Below the pieces are notes generated by a model that was not told where the DNA came from, searched no databases, and worked only from the letters and a program-made list of their open reading frames with translations. This document shows positions 31,105-40,229 of a stretch of 45,980 bases of DNA, in pieces. The translations under genes were made by a program, and so were the position numbers. The DNA comes from Alphaproteobacteria bacterium (lineage in GTDB: Bacteria > Pseudomonadota > Alphaproteobacteria > Elsterales > Elsteraceae). Every line of letters begins with the position of its first letter. The first letter of the stretch is position 1. The stretch spans positions 1 through 45,980 of the forward strand of contig RDXE01000052.1 of the NCBI GenBank assembly GCA_004292755.1, in the 5' to 3' direction.

Positions 31105-32157
31105 ATGCACCCGGATTTCGACCCGCGCGATCTTGAGCCCTCGCTGCCCCGTGAGGAGCCGAAAAAGCGGTCTCGGCTGGTTCCCATGGTCCTGGCGGGT
31201 GTGGGAGCAATCGGCGTGGTTGGGGCAGGGGGGTATTTTGCTCTAGACCGTCTGGCCGGGGCGTCGGACGGTGCCGGGCCGGCTGCCCATGTCCGGGCTG
31301 ATCCGTCACCCGTCCGCGTCCGCCCTGATCAACCTGGTGGCCTGCAGGTCCCCCATCAAGACAAGCAGGTTCTGGAGACGCCGACAGCGCGCGCCCAGTC
31401 AGCGGGCGTCGAGCGTCTGCTGCCAGGCCCCGAGCAACCGATGGCGCGCCCGGTGTTTGGGGGCCCTGTGCCAGCCGCCCCTGGCGGTCCAGCGCCTGCC
31501 ACGGGCCCGGTTGCTGGTGCTGCTGTGAATCCCGGTGCGGTGCCGCCTGCCATCGCACCGCCGCCGCCGCGCAGCACAGCCCAGGCAATCTTCCCAGCTG
31601 CGCCCCCCGCGGCTCAACCGCCGCAGGCAGCGCAGCCCCCTGTGGTGGCGCGGGCGCAACCGCAGGCCGCTCCGGTGGTCGCAGCGCCGCAGCCGCCGTC
31701 GGCACCGGTGCCCCCCGGCCAACCGGTCGCGCGCGCTGGAACGCCGGATGTGCCACCGCAACCAGCGCCGACTGGTCGCGGACCGGTGGCCCTGGCCCCC
31801 GCGCAACCCGCCCAGCCCCTGGCAGCGCCGCCAAGTGCACCGCCGCAGGTGGCTCAGGCCGCACCCGCTGCGGCTCCGCGCCCCCAAGCTCCGACGCCAC
31901 CCGCCCAGCCAGCGGCTGCGGGAACGCGTCGCATCCAGTTGGCCGCTGTTGGCAGCCGCGAAGGCGCTCAGTCCGAGTGGGCAAAGCTGCAACGTGCCCA
32001 CCCCGAGCTCGCCACCCTGCAATTGCAGGTGCAGCAGATTGAGGCCAATGGCCGCCCGGTGTTCCGTGTCCAGGCCGGACCACTGGACGATGCTGGCGCG
32101 CGGCGCGTCTGTCAGGCGCTCTCGGGTCGCGGTCAAGCCTGTATTCTGGTGCGGTAG
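31105..32157 (+). CDS. SPOR-domain inner-membrane protein
   Basis: 350 residues. A short charged cytosolic N-terminus (1-24, ending in basic residues) and one membrane segment at about 26-46 are followed by a very long Pro/Ala/Gln-rich periplasmic linker. The C-terminal SPOR domain, about residues 274-350, includes 'RRIQLAAVGSREGAQSEWAKL' and 'PVFRVQAGPLDDAGARRVCQAL'. SPOR domains bind denuded glycan strands at the division septum, so a role at the divisome or in envelope maintenance is likely. The ATG directly follows the argS stop with no gap, and nagZ follows with no gap, matching the conserved argS-SPOR-nagZ order of alphaproteobacteria. The low-complexity linker is extreme but of a familiar type. 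Confidence 0.9.
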   Translation: MHPDFDPRDLEPSLPREEPKKRSRLVPMVLAGVGAIGVVGAGGYFALDRLAGASDGAGPAAHVRADPSPVRVRPDQPGGLQVPHQDKQVLETPTARAQSAGVERLLPGPEQPMARPVFGGPVPAAPGGPAPATGPVAGAAVNPGAVPPAIAPPPPRSTAQAIFPAAPPAAQPPQAAQPPVVARAQPQAAPVVAAPQPPSAPVPPGQPVARAGTPDVPPQPAPTGRGPVALAPAQPAQPLAAPPSAPPQVAQAAPAAAPRPQAPTPPAQPAAAGTRRIQLAAVGSREGAQSEWAKLQRAHPELATLQLQVQQIEANGRPVFRVQAGPLDDAGARRVCQALSGRGQACILVR

Positions 32158-33204
32158 ATGCGCAGCACAGCCCCGTCTCGCCCGCCACGCGCGGTAATCT
32201 TTGGCGTTGCCGGCACGGAGCTGTTGGCGGAAGAGCGCGCATTCTTCAGCGAGGTGGAGCCGCTGGGATTTATCTTGTTCCAGCGCAATTGTCGCGATGC
32301 GGATCAAATCCGCCGCCTCGTGAGTGATCTGCGTGAGACCGTCGGTCGTCCCGACGCACCGGTCTTGATTGACCAAGAAGGTGGGCGCGTCCAGCGCTTG
32401 AAGCCGCCTCACTGGCGTGCAGCACCTCCTGCCGCACGGTTTGGTGCGGTGTTCAGCGTTGATCCCGATCGCGCGATCGCCGCCGCACGCCTGAATGGTC
32501 GCTTGATCGCCCAGGAATTGAGCGACCTGGGCATCACCGTGAATTGCGCCCCGGTGTTGGACGTCCCCGTGCCCGGCGCCCACGACGTGATTGGTGACCG
32601 CGCGTTCGGCACGGATATCTCGCCTGTGATGGCGCTTGGCCGCGCGTTTGCGGAAGGGCTGCGTGCCGGTGGCGTGCTGCCGATCTGGAAACACATTCCA
32701 GGCCATGGCCGCGCACGGGTCGACAGCCATCGCGAGTTGCCGCGGGTGGATGCCGATACCGCCAGCCTGTCCGACACCGATTTTACTCCGTTCCGAGAGA
32801 TTGCGGCCAACGGCCATAGCCAGCTGGGCTGGGCGATGACCGCTCACATCGTGTATGCCGATGTTGATCCGGACCGCCCGGCCACTTTGTCACCCACCGT
32901 GATCGACCAAGTGATCCGCGGCGCGATCGACTTTCAGGGCGTGCTGGTCACCGACGATGTGTGCATGGACGCGCTGACCGGCGATTTTGCAGATCGTGCC
33001 GCCGCCTCGCTCGCCGCAGGCTGTGATATTGTCTTGCATTGCTCCGGTCGGCTGGAGGAAATGCAGGCAGTGGCGCGCGGCACCCGCCGCGTGTCAGAGC
33101 CAACCCAACTTCGCCTTGCCCGCGCGGCCGCGGCGCTGCCGAAACCCTCGGCGTTTGACGTCGCTGGCGGCGAAGCGGATCTTGAGCGCCTGATCGCGGC
33201 CTAG
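32158..33204 (+). CDS. nagZ: Beta-N-acetylhexosaminidase NagZ
   Basis: 348 residues, glycoside hydrolase family 3. Substrate-loop markers are 'IDQEGGRVQRL' at 71-81, 'CAPVLDVP' and the KHIPGHG motif near residue 178 with its following catalytic-loop His (SHRELP). The nucleophile Asp lies in VLVTDDVCMDAL. NagZ removes N-acetylglucosamine from cytosolic anhydro-muropeptides in peptidoglycan recycling; in some bacteria these products feed beta-lactamase induction. The absence of a signal peptide fits the cytosol. It is sandwiched without gaps between the SPOR gene and scpA. Confidence 0.96.
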   Translation: MRSTAPSRPPRAVIFGVAGTELLAEERAFFSEVEPLGFILFQRNCRDADQIRRLVSDLRETVGRPDAPVLIDQEGGRVQRLKPPHWRAAPPAARFGAVFSVDPDRAIAAARLNGRLIAQELSDLGITVNCAPVLDVPVPGAHDVIGDRAFGTDISPVMALGRAFAEGLRAGGVLPIWKHIPGHGRARVDSHRELPRVDADTASLSDTDFTPFREIAANGHSQLGWAMTAHIVYADVDPDRPATLSPTVIDQVIRGAIDFQGVLVTDDVCMDALTGDFADRAAASLAAGCDIVLHCSGRLEEMQAVARGTRRVSEPTQLRLARAAAALPKPSAFDVAGGEADLERLIAA

Positions 33205-33987
33205 ATGGCTGACGACCAACAGTGGGAAGTCAACCAAGCCGTTGATGACCGCTTGGTCCTTCAACTGGATAGCTTTGAAGGTCCGATCGACCTGCTGTTG
33301 ACGCTGGCGCGTGAGCAGAAGGTTGATCTCGCGCGTATCCGCATCGTGCCACTGGTGGAGCAGTACCTCGCATTCATCCAGCAGGCGCGGCGCATGCGGC
33401 TGGAGCTGGCAGCCGACTATCTGGTGATGGCCGCCTGGCTGGCCTACCTGAAGTCCCGCCTGCTGCTGCCCGACCCGCAACCGGAGGCAGAGCCATCGGC
33501 AACGGAGCTTGCCGACCACCTAGCCTTCCAGTTGCGGCGCCTGGAGGCGATGCAGCGCGCTGGAGCTGCCCTTCTGGAGCGACCGCGCCTCGGTCGGGAC
33601 CGCTTTCCGCGCGGCGCTGAGGAGCGTTTTGAGCCAACGGCGGGGGAGGTGACCTATGATGTCACTCTCTACGATTTGCTGCGCGCCTATGGCCAGCTGC
33701 GCAGCCGGGGTGAGCCTGCCCGCCTGACCATCGCCGCGACGAGGCTCTATGCCGTCGAGGACGCGTTGGAGCGCCTGCGTGAGCGGATTGGTGCCGTGCC
33801 CGAGTGGACCGACCTTGCCCGCTTTTTGCCGACAGCGATCAGCGATGCGATGGTTGCCCGCTCCGCCCTGGCGTCGCACTTTGCCGCCTGTCTGGAATTG
33901 GCCCGCGACGGCTTCATTGATGTGCGCCAGATCCAGGCTTTTGGCGCGATTGAACTGCGCACAAGGCGGCAGGAGCCCCTTCCATGA
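33205..33987 (+). CDS. scpA: Segregation and condensation protein ScpA
   Basis: 260 residues of the kleisin subunit of the SMC-ScpAB condensin. The diagnostic N-terminal segment 'LDSFEGPIDLLLTLAREQKVDLARIRIVPLVEQYL' lies at about residues 21-55, followed by 'YLVMAAWLAYLKSRLLLP'. A charged middle leads to the C-terminal winged helix that contacts the SMC head. The ATG follows the nagZ stop with no gap, and the stop overlaps the scpB start (ATGA). ScpA and ScpB from a coupled pair support SMC loading and chromosome compaction. Confidence 0.96.
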   Translation: MADDQQWEVNQAVDDRLVLQLDSFEGPIDLLLTLAREQKVDLARIRIVPLVEQYLAFIQQARRMRLELAADYLVMAAWLAYLKSRLLLPDPQPEAEPSATELADHLAFQLRRLEAMQRAGAALLERPRLGRDRFPRGAEERFEPTAGEVTYDVTLYDLLRAYGQLRSRGEPARLTIAATRLYAVEDALERLRERIGAVPEWTDLARFLPTAISDAMVARSALASHFAACLELARDGFIDVRQIQAFGAIELRTRRQEPLP

Positions 33988-34574
33988 CGGGTCCATCCTT
34001 TGAGATGAGGCTGATTGAGGCGTTGCTGTTCGCCTCGGCTGAGCCCCTGTCGCTGCCCGCCCTGGCAGAGCGGGTGACAGAAGGAGTGGATGTGCGCGCG
34101 ATCCTGGCTGCCATTGCTGAGCGCTACCACGGTGGTGGCGTCGAACTGGTCCAGGTGGCAGGCGGCTATGCCTTTCGAACGGCGGAGGATCTGGGACCGG
34201 CGTTGCGGGCAGGGCGGGTGCCGGTGCGCAAACTCTCCCGCGCGCAGATGGAGGCTTTGGCGATCATCGCCTATCACGAGCCTGTGACCCGCGCGGAGAT
34301 CGAGGAAATTCGTGGGGTGGCTTTGGGCAAGGGCATTCTGGATGCGCTTTTGGAGGCAGGCTGGATTCGTCCCCGCGGGCGCCGACAGGTGCCAGGCCGA
34401 CCGATGCAGTGGGCGACCACGCCGCAGTTTCTGGATCACTTCGGCCTCGCCTCCCGCGATGACTTGCCGGGGATTGATGACTTGAAAGCAGCCGGACTGC
34501 TGGAGCGGCGTCCGGGCGTGACCCTTGCGATGCGCGGTGAAGAGGCCAGCGAGGCAGCAGAGCGCGACGGGTAG
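33984..34574 (+). CDS. scpB: Segregation and condensation protein ScpB
   Basis: 196 residues of paired winged-helix domains. Visible markers are 'RLIEALLFASAEPLSLPALAERV', 'LVQVAGGYAFRTAEDL', and the highly conserved second half 'LSRAQMEALAIIAYHEPVTRAEIEEIRGV' and 'RPRGRRQVPGRPMQWATTPQFLDHFGL'. It binds ScpA as a dimer within the SMC complex. The gene is coupled to scpA by a four-base overlap. In related genomes tatA usually follows directly; here an ABC ATPase gene intervenes. Confidence 0.96.
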   Translation: MTGPSFEMRLIEALLFASAEPLSLPALAERVTEGVDVRAILAAIAERYHGGGVELVQVAGGYAFRTAEDLGPALRAGRVPVRKLSRAQMEALAIIAYHEPVTRAEIEEIRGVALGKGILDALLEAGWIRPRGRRQVPGRPMQWATTPQFLDHFGLASRDDLPGIDDLKAAGLLERRPGVTLAMRGEEASEAAERDG

Positions 34575-34654
34575 TCGCGATTGCCTCTCGGTCGCAGGCC
34601 ATGGCTGTTGTGCCCCTTGTCGCCCCTGGGGGACGGCGCGTAGGGTGCGCGCCC

Positions 34655-35764
34655 ATGCCAAGTTCCATGCCCGTCCCCCCCGCAATGGATCAGCCACCTG
34701 CCCGGTCCCCGGCGCCGGCAGATGTCCCGGATGCGTTGGCGTTTGAGGACTTGAGCTTTCGGTACGCAGCCCACCTCGCCGTCGATCAAGTCTCGCTTGC
34801 CATCGCACCGGGGGAGGTTGTGTGTCTGCTGGGCCCGTCCGGCTGTGGCAAGTCGACATTGCTCCGGTTGGCAGCGGGTCTGGAGGCGGTGCAACAGGGC
34901 CGGGTGTGGTTGGCAGGACAGGTGGTTGGTGGCCCCAGCATCAATGTTGCGCCGGAGCGTCGCCGGGTTGGCCTTGTGTTTCAGGACTATGCGCTGTTCC
35001 CGCACTTGAAGGCGCTGGACAATGTGGCGTTCGGCCTGACCAGCCTGCCAGGGTCCGAGCGGCGCCGCCGGGCACTGGAAGCCCTCGACCGGGTTGACAT
35101 GGCTGGCTATGCCAATGCCTTTCCGCATCAATTGTCGGGTGGTCAGCAGCAGCGGGTCGCCCTGGCACGGGCGCTGGCGCCAGGGCCGCAGGTGATGCTG
35201 ATGGACGAGCCTTTCTCCGGTCTCGACGCCCGGCTGCGCACCCAGGTGCGCGACCAGAGTCTGGCGGTGCTGCGCGCAGCTGGCACGGCCACTATGATGG
35301 TGACCCACGACCCTGAAGAAGCCATGGCGATGGCGGATCGCATTGCCGTGATGCGGGAGGGGCGGTTGTTGCAGGTGGCGACACCGGAAGTGCTGTATCT
35401 ATCGCCCGCAAGTGCTTATGTGGCAGGCTTTTTTGGGGATCTGGAACACGTGGCGGCCAAGGTGCGCGACGGTGCGGCCTGGACGCCGTGCGGGCCCGTG
35501 CCAGCACCCGGCCACCCCGATGGCGCTTCGGTGAGGGTGCTGATTCGGCGCGAGGCGTGGCGCCCGAGCGATGACGGGACAGCCGTTACCGTCGTTCGCG
35601 CCCGTAGCCTTGGCCCAGTTGTCGAGGCGGTGCTGGTGTTGACGGACGGCCAACAGGTCACCGCCCGCCTGCCGGGACCACGCCCTCCGGCTGCGGGTTC
35701 TGTGCTGTTTGTTCGCCTGGATCAGGATCAGGCCTTTGTCTTCGCCCCCGGAACCCCCACTTGA
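34655..35764 (+). CDS. ABC transporter ATP-binding protein, ferric-ion (FbpC) type, orphan
   Basis: 369 residues from the ATG at 34655; starts at 34601, 34667 and 34685 are also in frame and the true start is uncertain. One ABC cassette has Walker A GPSGCGKST at 60-68, Q-loop VFQDYALFPH, signature LSGGQQQRVALARAL and Walker B VMLMDEPFSGLD with the H-loop in MVTHDPEEAM. A C-terminal TOBE-like domain follows. This is the FbpC/PotA/MalK-type import ATPase, and the LPSG-like layout and TOBE part fit ferric-ion or related importers. No permease or binding protein lies next to it, so it must work with partners elsewhere or is a displaced remnant. It interrupts the usual scpB-tatA junction. Confidence 0.88.
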   Translation: MPSSMPVPPAMDQPPARSPAPADVPDALAFEDLSFRYAAHLAVDQVSLAIAPGEVVCLLGPSGCGKSTLLRLAAGLEAVQQGRVWLAGQVVGGPSINVAPERRRVGLVFQDYALFPHLKALDNVAFGLTSLPGSERRRRALEALDRVDMAGYANAFPHQLSGGQQQRVALARALAPGPQVMLMDEPFSGLDARLRTQVRDQSLAVLRAAGTATMMVTHDPEEAMAMADRIAVMREGRLLQVATPEVLYLSPASAYVAGFFGDLEHVAAKVRDGAAWTPCGPVPAPGHPDGASVRVLIRREAWRPSDDGTAVTVVRARSLGPVVEAVLVLTDGQQVTARLPGPRPPAAGSVLFVRLDQDQAFVFAPGTPT

Positions 35765-35868
35765 GGGGTGACTGATCATCAGGCCTCTCAGCGTTGCGGG
35801 CGGCCCCACCGCTCTGCCATAGTCCGGTTCGGCAGCGGCGGTATCCACGGCCGGACGGAGGTCACGCG

Positions 35869-36147
35869 ATGTCTCTTGGTATTTGGCAACTGGTTCTGAT
35901 TCTGGTCATCGTCCTGCTGCTGTTCGGGGCGGGCAAGTTGCCACGGGTGATGGGGGACTTCGCGAAGGGGATCAAGAGCTTCCGGTCCGGTTTGAAGGAG
36001 GAGGAGGCGCCAGCCCAGCCGCCCGCCAGCCCGGCAACCGCGCAACCCATCGCGCAGTCCGCGCAAAGCACGGCCACCTCCGGTCCGGCAGCATCGACGC
36101 ACGGCGTTGACAGCCAGACCACTCCGCCAACCCAGCCGCGCGGCTAA
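35869..36147 (+). CDS. tatA: Twin-arginine translocase subunit TatA
   Basis: 92 residues from the ATG at 35869 (MSLGIWQLVLILVIVLLLFG), preceded by a GGAGGT ribosome site. One N-terminal membrane segment (about 4-20), the hinge FGAGKLP, an amphipathic helix (FAKGIKSFRSGLKEEE) and an unstructured Pro/Ala/Gln/Ser tail are all as expected for TatA, which assembles the pore for folded proteins carrying RR signal peptides. An upstream in-frame start at 35794 lacks similarity and is rejected. tatB begins nine bases after the stop. Confidence 0.96.
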   Translation: MSLGIWQLVLILVIVLLLFGAGKLPRVMGDFAKGIKSFRSGLKEEEAPAQPPASPATAQPIAQSAQSTATSGPAASTHGVDSQTTPPTQPRG

Positions 36148-36156
36148 GGACGCCCG

Positions 36157-36639
36157 ATGCTGGATATCGGCTGGAGCGAGTTGGCGGTGATTGGCGTGGT
36201 CGCCCTGGTGGTGATCGGGCCGAAGGAATTGCCCAAAACTCTGCGGGAAGTTGGCAAGTGGGTGCGCAGCGCCCGCCAGATGGCCTGGGACTTCCAGCAG
36301 CAGTGGGAGCAAATGGCCCGCGACAGCGAGCTGGCCGACGTTAAGAAAACCATTGATGAGGTGCGCAATTTCGACCTCCGTCGGCAGGTTGAACAAACCA
36401 TCGATCCCGATGGCTCTCTGCGCACCAACATCCAGGATATCACTCGCCCGGTGTCGCTGGACGGCGACGACAAAGCGGCGCTCGCGGCCCCCCAAGACAC
36501 GCCGCTGGACCCCCTGACCGTGTTTCCGGCCGAACCGCGCACCCTGCCCGAGGTTGCTGCCGCCTGGGCGCCGCCGCCACCGCCGCCGCGTGACTTGCCG
36601 CTTCCCGCGGCAGCCTGGGCGCCGCCAACCTCTGCCTAA
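36157..36639 (+). CDS. tatB: Twin-arginine translocase subunit TatB
   Basis: 160 residues. The N-terminus MLDIGWSELAVIGVVALVVIG with the P-K-E-L-P hinge and the long amphipathic helix 'LREVGKWVRSARQMAWDFQQQWEQMARDSELADVKKTIDEV' identify TatB rather than TatA, including the early Glu (E8) that contacts TatC. The tail is Pro-rich and poorly conserved. TatB and TatC form the receptor for twin-arginine signal peptides. An AAGGA ribosome site lies in the nine-base gap from tatA; tatC follows after 26 bases. Confidence 0.95.
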   Translation: MLDIGWSELAVIGVVALVVIGPKELPKTLREVGKWVRSARQMAWDFQQQWEQMARDSELADVKKTIDEVRNFDLRRQVEQTIDPDGSLRTNIQDITRPVSLDGDDKAALAAPQDTPLDPLTVFPAEPRTLPEVAAAWAPPPPPPRDLPLPAAAWAPPTSA

Positions 36640-36665
36640 CCCTGTTACTTCGAAGGCGTCTGCCC

Positions 36666-37463
36666 GTGACCAGCAAGTCTGAAGACGATGATCTCGAAGC
36701 CGGGCGCATGCCGCTCATGGATCATCTGGTCGAGTTGCGCAATCGGCTGGTCTGGTCGTTGCTTGCACTGCTGATCGGGTTCGGCTTTTGCTATTACTTC
36801 GCAGCGGAAGTCTATAAGATATTGATGCAGCCCCTGATCTCTGCCTTTGGCAGTGTTGAGGGGCGCCGAATGATCTTTACCAACCCAACAGAAGCCTTCT
36901 TCACCTATCTGAAGATCGCATTCTGGGGCGGCATTATGCTGTCGTTCCCTGTGATTTCGACCCAGCTTTATATGTTCGTTGCCCCAGGCCTTTACAAGAA
37001 CGAGCGTAGAGCGTTCCTACCATTCTTGCTGGCAACACCGGTGCTGTTCACCCTAGGTGCGGCACTCAACTATTTCTTTATCATGCCTCTGGCGTTGCGC
37101 TTCTTCCTTAGTTTTGAAGCACCCGGTGGCGAGGGGGCGTTGCCAATCGAGTTGGAAACCAAGATTTCCGACTATTTGAACCTGATCATGCTGTTGACCT
37201 TCGCCTTTGGCCTCAGCTTCCAGCTGCCGGTGCTGTTGACTCTTCTGGGCCGGGTGGGGCTGATCTCCTCCTCAGGGCTGCGGAGCAAACGCAAGTTTGC
37301 GATTGTCGGGGTATTCATCTTTGCCGCTATCATCACCCCCCCCGATGTTATCAGCCAGGTCGGCCTCGCCTTGCCGATGATCCTTTTGTACGAACTCTCG
37401 ATCTTCGCCGTCCGCGCGATTGAGAAGAAGCGGGACAGTGAGGACGAGGGCGACACGTCCTGA
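36666..37463 (+). CDS. tatC: Twin-arginine translocase subunit TatC
   Basis: 265 residues from a GTG start. The conserved opening 'MPLMDHLVELRNRLVWSLLALLIGFGFCYYF' and later 'IFTNPTEAFFTYLKIAFWGGIMLSFPVISTQLYMFVAPGLYKNERR' are diagnostic. Six membrane segments can be read, as in all TatC proteins, with the signal-peptide-binding Glu in the conserved cytosolic loop. The GTG is kept because the 14 residues it adds form a charged N-terminus that fits the family, but an ATG near 36708 would also give a core protein. It completes tatABC, directly before serS. Confidence 0.95.
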   Translation: MTSKSEDDDLEAGRMPLMDHLVELRNRLVWSLLALLIGFGFCYYFAAEVYKILMQPLISAFGSVEGRRMIFTNPTEAFFTYLKIAFWGGIMLSFPVISTQLYMFVAPGLYKNERRAFLPFLLATPVLFTLGAALNYFFIMPLALRFFLSFEAPGGEGALPIELETKISDYLNLIMLLTFAFGLSFQLPVLLTLLGRVGLISSSGLRSKRKFAIVGVFIFAAIITPPDVISQVGLALPMILLYELSIFAVRAIEKKRDSEDEGDTS

Positions 37464-37528
37464 TCGCCGATCGTACGTCTGTCCCGGTCACCCACTGTGT
37501 GCTTCCCGAACGGTTTGATTAGGCTCCC

Positions 37529-38800
37529 ATGCACGACATCGGTTTTCTTCGCAGCCAGCCCGAGCGCTTTGCCGCTGGCCTTGCCCGCCGCGGCCTGACC
37601 GACCGGGCTACGGCCCTGTTGGACATTGACGCGCGCCGCCGCGCACTCCAGACCGACTTGCAGGGCCTGCTGGCGCGCCGCAACGAAGCCTCCAAGGAGA
37701 TCGGGCGCCTGAAGGGGCAGGGCGGTGACGCCTCTGCTCTGATGGCGGAAGTGGCCGCGCTGAAGGAGCGGATCCCGGCCCTGGAAGCCGAGGAACGCAG
37801 CCTGGGCGAGGAGCTGACCGGCGCCCTCGAAGCTCTGCCCAACATTCCGAAGGACGAGGTACCGGACGGTGCTGACGAGACGGGCAATGTTGAGGTCCGC
37901 CGGGTTGGCACACCGCCCAGCTTTGCCTTCGATCCCAAACCCCATGATGAGATCGGCCCGGCCTTGGGCTTGATGGATTTCGACGCGGCCGCTCGCATGT
38001 CTGGCGCGCGGTTTGTGGTGTTGAAGGGCGCGCTGGCGCGGTTGGAGCGGGCGATTGCCAGCTTCTTTCTGGACGTCCACACCACAGAGTTCGGCTATAC
38101 CGAGGTGAACCCGCCGCTGCTGGTGCGTGATCAGGCAGCCTATGGTGTTGGGCAGTTGCCCAAGTTCGCCGAGGACATGTTCCGCACGAACAGCGAGCAT
38201 TGGCTGATCACCACAGCCGAAGTGCCGCTGACCAATCTGGTTGCCGACCAAATTCTGGACCCCGCAAGCCTGCCGCTGCGCTTCACGGCTTGGACACCGT
38301 GCTTTCGCTCTGAAGCCGGGGCTGCGGGGCGCGATACCCGCGGCATGATCCGCCAGCACCAGTTTCAGAAAGTGGAACTGGTGTCGATCGTGCGGCCCGA
38401 AGACAGCGATACCGAGCATGAGCGGATGACCGCTGCAGCCGAGGCCGTGTTGACCCGCCTGGGTCTGCCCTTTCGCACCATGCTGCTGTGCACCGGCGAC
38501 ATGGGGTTTGGCAGCCGCAAGACCTATGACATTGAAGTTTGGCTGCCTGGGCAGAACGCCTATCGCGAGATCAGCTCGTGTTCGCAATTCGGTGACTTCC
38601 AGGCGCGCCGGATGAAGGCGCGCTACAAGCTGGAGAAGGGCACCGCCTTCGTTCACACCCTCAACGGGTCCGGTGTGGCGGTTGGGCGGGCCCTGGTCGC
38701 CATCCTGGAGAATTACCAAAACGCCGATGGCAGCGTCACCATTCCGGACGCTCTGATGCCCTACATGGGTGGCCTCACCCGTGTGGACCCCGTCACATGA
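37529..38800 (+). CDS. serS: Seryl-tRNA synthetase
   Basis: 423 residues. An N-terminal antiparallel coiled coil (about 25-105, rich in Arg/Leu/Glu, including [11 protein letters not shown]) reaches for the tRNA. The class II core has motif 2 in '[25 protein letters not shown]' and motif 3 in '[19 protein letters not shown]', with '[16 protein letters not shown]' between. It charges tRNA-Ser and the selenocysteine tRNA if present. It lies 65 bases after tatC, and its stop overlaps the surE start (ATGA). The tatC-serS-surE-pcm order is a strong alphaproteobacterial synteny. Confidence 0.97.
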   Translation: MHDIGFLRSQPERFAAGLARRGLTDRATALLDIDARRRALQTDLQGLLARRNEASKEIGRLKGQGGDASALMAEVAALKERIPALEAEERSLGEELTGALEALPNIPKDEVPDGADETGNVEVRRVGTPPSFAFDPKPHDEIGPALGLMDFDAAARMSGARFVVLKGALARLERAIASFFLDVHTTEFGYTEVNPPLLVRDQAAYGVGQLPKFAEDMFRTNSEHWLITTAEVPLTNLVADQILDPASLPLRFTAWTPCFRSEAGAAGRDTRGMIRQHQFQKVELVSIVRPEDSDTEHERMTAAAEAVLTRLGLPFRTMLLCTGDMGFGSRKTYDIEVWLPGQNAYREISSCSQFGDFQARRMKARYKLEKGTAFVHTLNGSGVAVGRALVAILENYQNADGSVTIPDALMPYMGGLTRVDPVT

Positions 38801-39570
38801 CTGAGCCGGCGCTGCTGCCCCGCATCCTGGTGACCAACGATGATGGCATTCACGCCCCCGGCTTGAAGGTGTTGGAGCGCATCGCCCGCCATCTTGCGCG
38901 GGAGGTGTGGGTGTGTGCGCCCGAGGTGGAGCAGTCTGGCGCCGGACATAGCCTGACCCTGCGTCGCCCGTTGCGGCTGCGCACCTTGGCAAAGCGCCGC
39001 TTTGCAGTTGATGGCACGCCAACCGATTGCGTGTTGCTGGCGATCAAGGTGGCGATGCGCGGTAAGCCACCCACACTGGTGCTCTCTGGCGTCAATCGCG
39101 GTGCTAATCTGGGCGAGGACGTCACCTATTCCGGGACCATTGCCGCAGCGATGGAGGCGACTCTTTTGGGTGTGCCTGCCGTCGCCCTCAGCCTGGAGGC
39201 GACCTCTGGGCAGGACCCGGACTGGCATTGCCCAGAGCACTTAGCGCCTGCACTTCTGCGCCGCCTGCTTGCGGTTGGCTGGCCAGACTCCGTGCTCCTG
39301 AATGTCAACTTTCCGAATCGCCGCCCTGCGGAGGTGACCGGTGTTGCCGTCACGCGCCAGGGACGGCGTAAGCTGGGCGAGCAAATCGAAGGCCGCATCG
39401 ACACTCGCGGCGAACACTACTATTGGATAGGACCTGTCCGGGCCGAGGAGGGCGATCCGGCGGGCACCGATCTGGAAGCGATCCGCGAGGGAAAAGTGTC
39501 GATTACCCCGCTGCATCTCGACCTCACCCATCCGGCGACCGCAGCGCGCCTCGCCTCGGCGCTGTCATGA
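38797..39570 (+). CDS. surE: 5'/3'-nucleotidase SurE
   Basis: 257 residues with the SurE hallmark at the N-terminus, '[21 protein letters not shown]', whose Asp pair binds the catalytic metal. It is followed by '[20 protein letters not shown]', '[14 protein letters not shown]' and '[25 protein letters not shown]'. SurE dephosphorylates nucleoside monophosphates (and in some species polyphosphate) and is linked to stationary-phase survival. It overlaps serS at its start and pcm at its end (ATGA both times), matching the classical surE-pcm pair that handles nucleotide and protein damage. Confidence 0.96.
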   Translation: MTEPALLPRILVTNDDGIHAPGLKVLERIARHLAREVWVCAPEVEQSGAGHSLTLRRPLRLRTLAKRRFAVDGTPTDCVLLAIKVAMRGKPPTLVLSGVNRGANLGEDVTYSGTIAAAMEATLLGVPAVALSLEATSGQDPDWHCPEHLAPALLRRLLAVGWPDSVLLNVNFPNRRPAEVTGVAVTRQGRRKLGEQIEGRIDTRGEHYYWIGPVRAEEGDPAGTDLEAIREGKVSITPLHLDLTHPATAARLASALS

Positions 39571-40229
39571 TCGCCGCGGCACAAGCGCTGATTCGCTCCC
39601 TTGCGGAGCGTGGCTTGGCAGGCTCGCGGGTGTTGGAGGCCATGGCCGCGATCCCGCGGGAACGCTTTGTGCCCGATCCGCTGCAAGCCCATGCGTGGGA
39701 AGATATCGCCCTGCCGATTGGCCAGGGCCAAACCATCTCCCAACCCGCTGTTGTGGCGCAGATGACCGAGGCGCTGGCCGTGGGCGATCGCATGAAGGTG
39801 CTGGAGATCGGCACCGGTTCTGGCTATCAGACCGCGATTCTGGCGAAGTTGGCTCGGCGGGTTTACACGATTGAACGCCACCAACCGCTGCTGAAGGGGG
39901 CGGAGGCAATGCTCGCCTCGCTGCGGATTGCCAATGTGACCGCCAAGTTCGGGGATGGTGGGCTTGGCTGGCCGGAACAGGCGCCGTTTGATCGGGTGAT
40001 GGTGACTGCTGCGGCCGATGGTGACGTACCGGCCACCTTGCTGGCTCAGGTGAAGGATGGCGGCATTCTAGTGGTGCCGGTGGCGCATTCCCCCGTGGAT
40101 CAACGGCTGTATCGACTGACCCGCCATGGCGATCACTTTGATCGGGAGGAGCTGGGGCCGGTGCGCTTCGTGCCCCTGGTCACCGGTCAGGCGGGACCGG
40201 AGGTGCCGCGTGCGCGCTCGCTGGGTTGA
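39567..40229 (+). CDS. pcm: Protein-L-isoaspartate O-methyltransferase
   Basis: 220 residues from the ATG that overlaps the surE stop. The catalytic region 'ISQPAVVAQMTEAL' is at about residues 57-70 and the SAM motif I EIGTGSGYQTA at 80-90, followed by VYTIERHQPL. The C-terminal half has 'FDRVMVTAAADGDVPATLLAQVKDGGILVVPV'. The enzyme methylates abnormal L-isoaspartyl residues and starts their repair in aged proteins. The upstream in-frame start inside surE is rejected because it adds non-homologous sequence. The last 20 bases overlap the start of the following lipoprotein gene. Confidence 0.96.
   Translation: MIAAAQALIRSLAERGLAGSRVLEAMAAIPRERFVPDPLQAHAWEDIALPIGQGQTISQPAVVAQMTEALAVGDRMKVLEIGTGSGYQTAILAKLARRVYTIERHQPLLKGAEAMLASLRIANVTAKFGDGGLGWPEQAPFDRVMVTAAADGDVPATLLAQVKDGGILVVPVAHSPVDQRLYRLTRHGDHFDREELGPVRFVPLVTGQAGPEVPRARSLG

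Noticed and set aside
31399-32847. 482-codon open frame on the minus strand
   Set aside because: It mirrors the low-complexity Pro/Ala linker of the SPOR gene and the nagZ start. The Arg/Gly-rich translation has no domain.
37172-39022. 616-codon open frame on the minus strand
   Set aside because: It spans parts of tatC, serS and surE, all with firm family matches on the plus strand; no domain is visible in the antisense translation.
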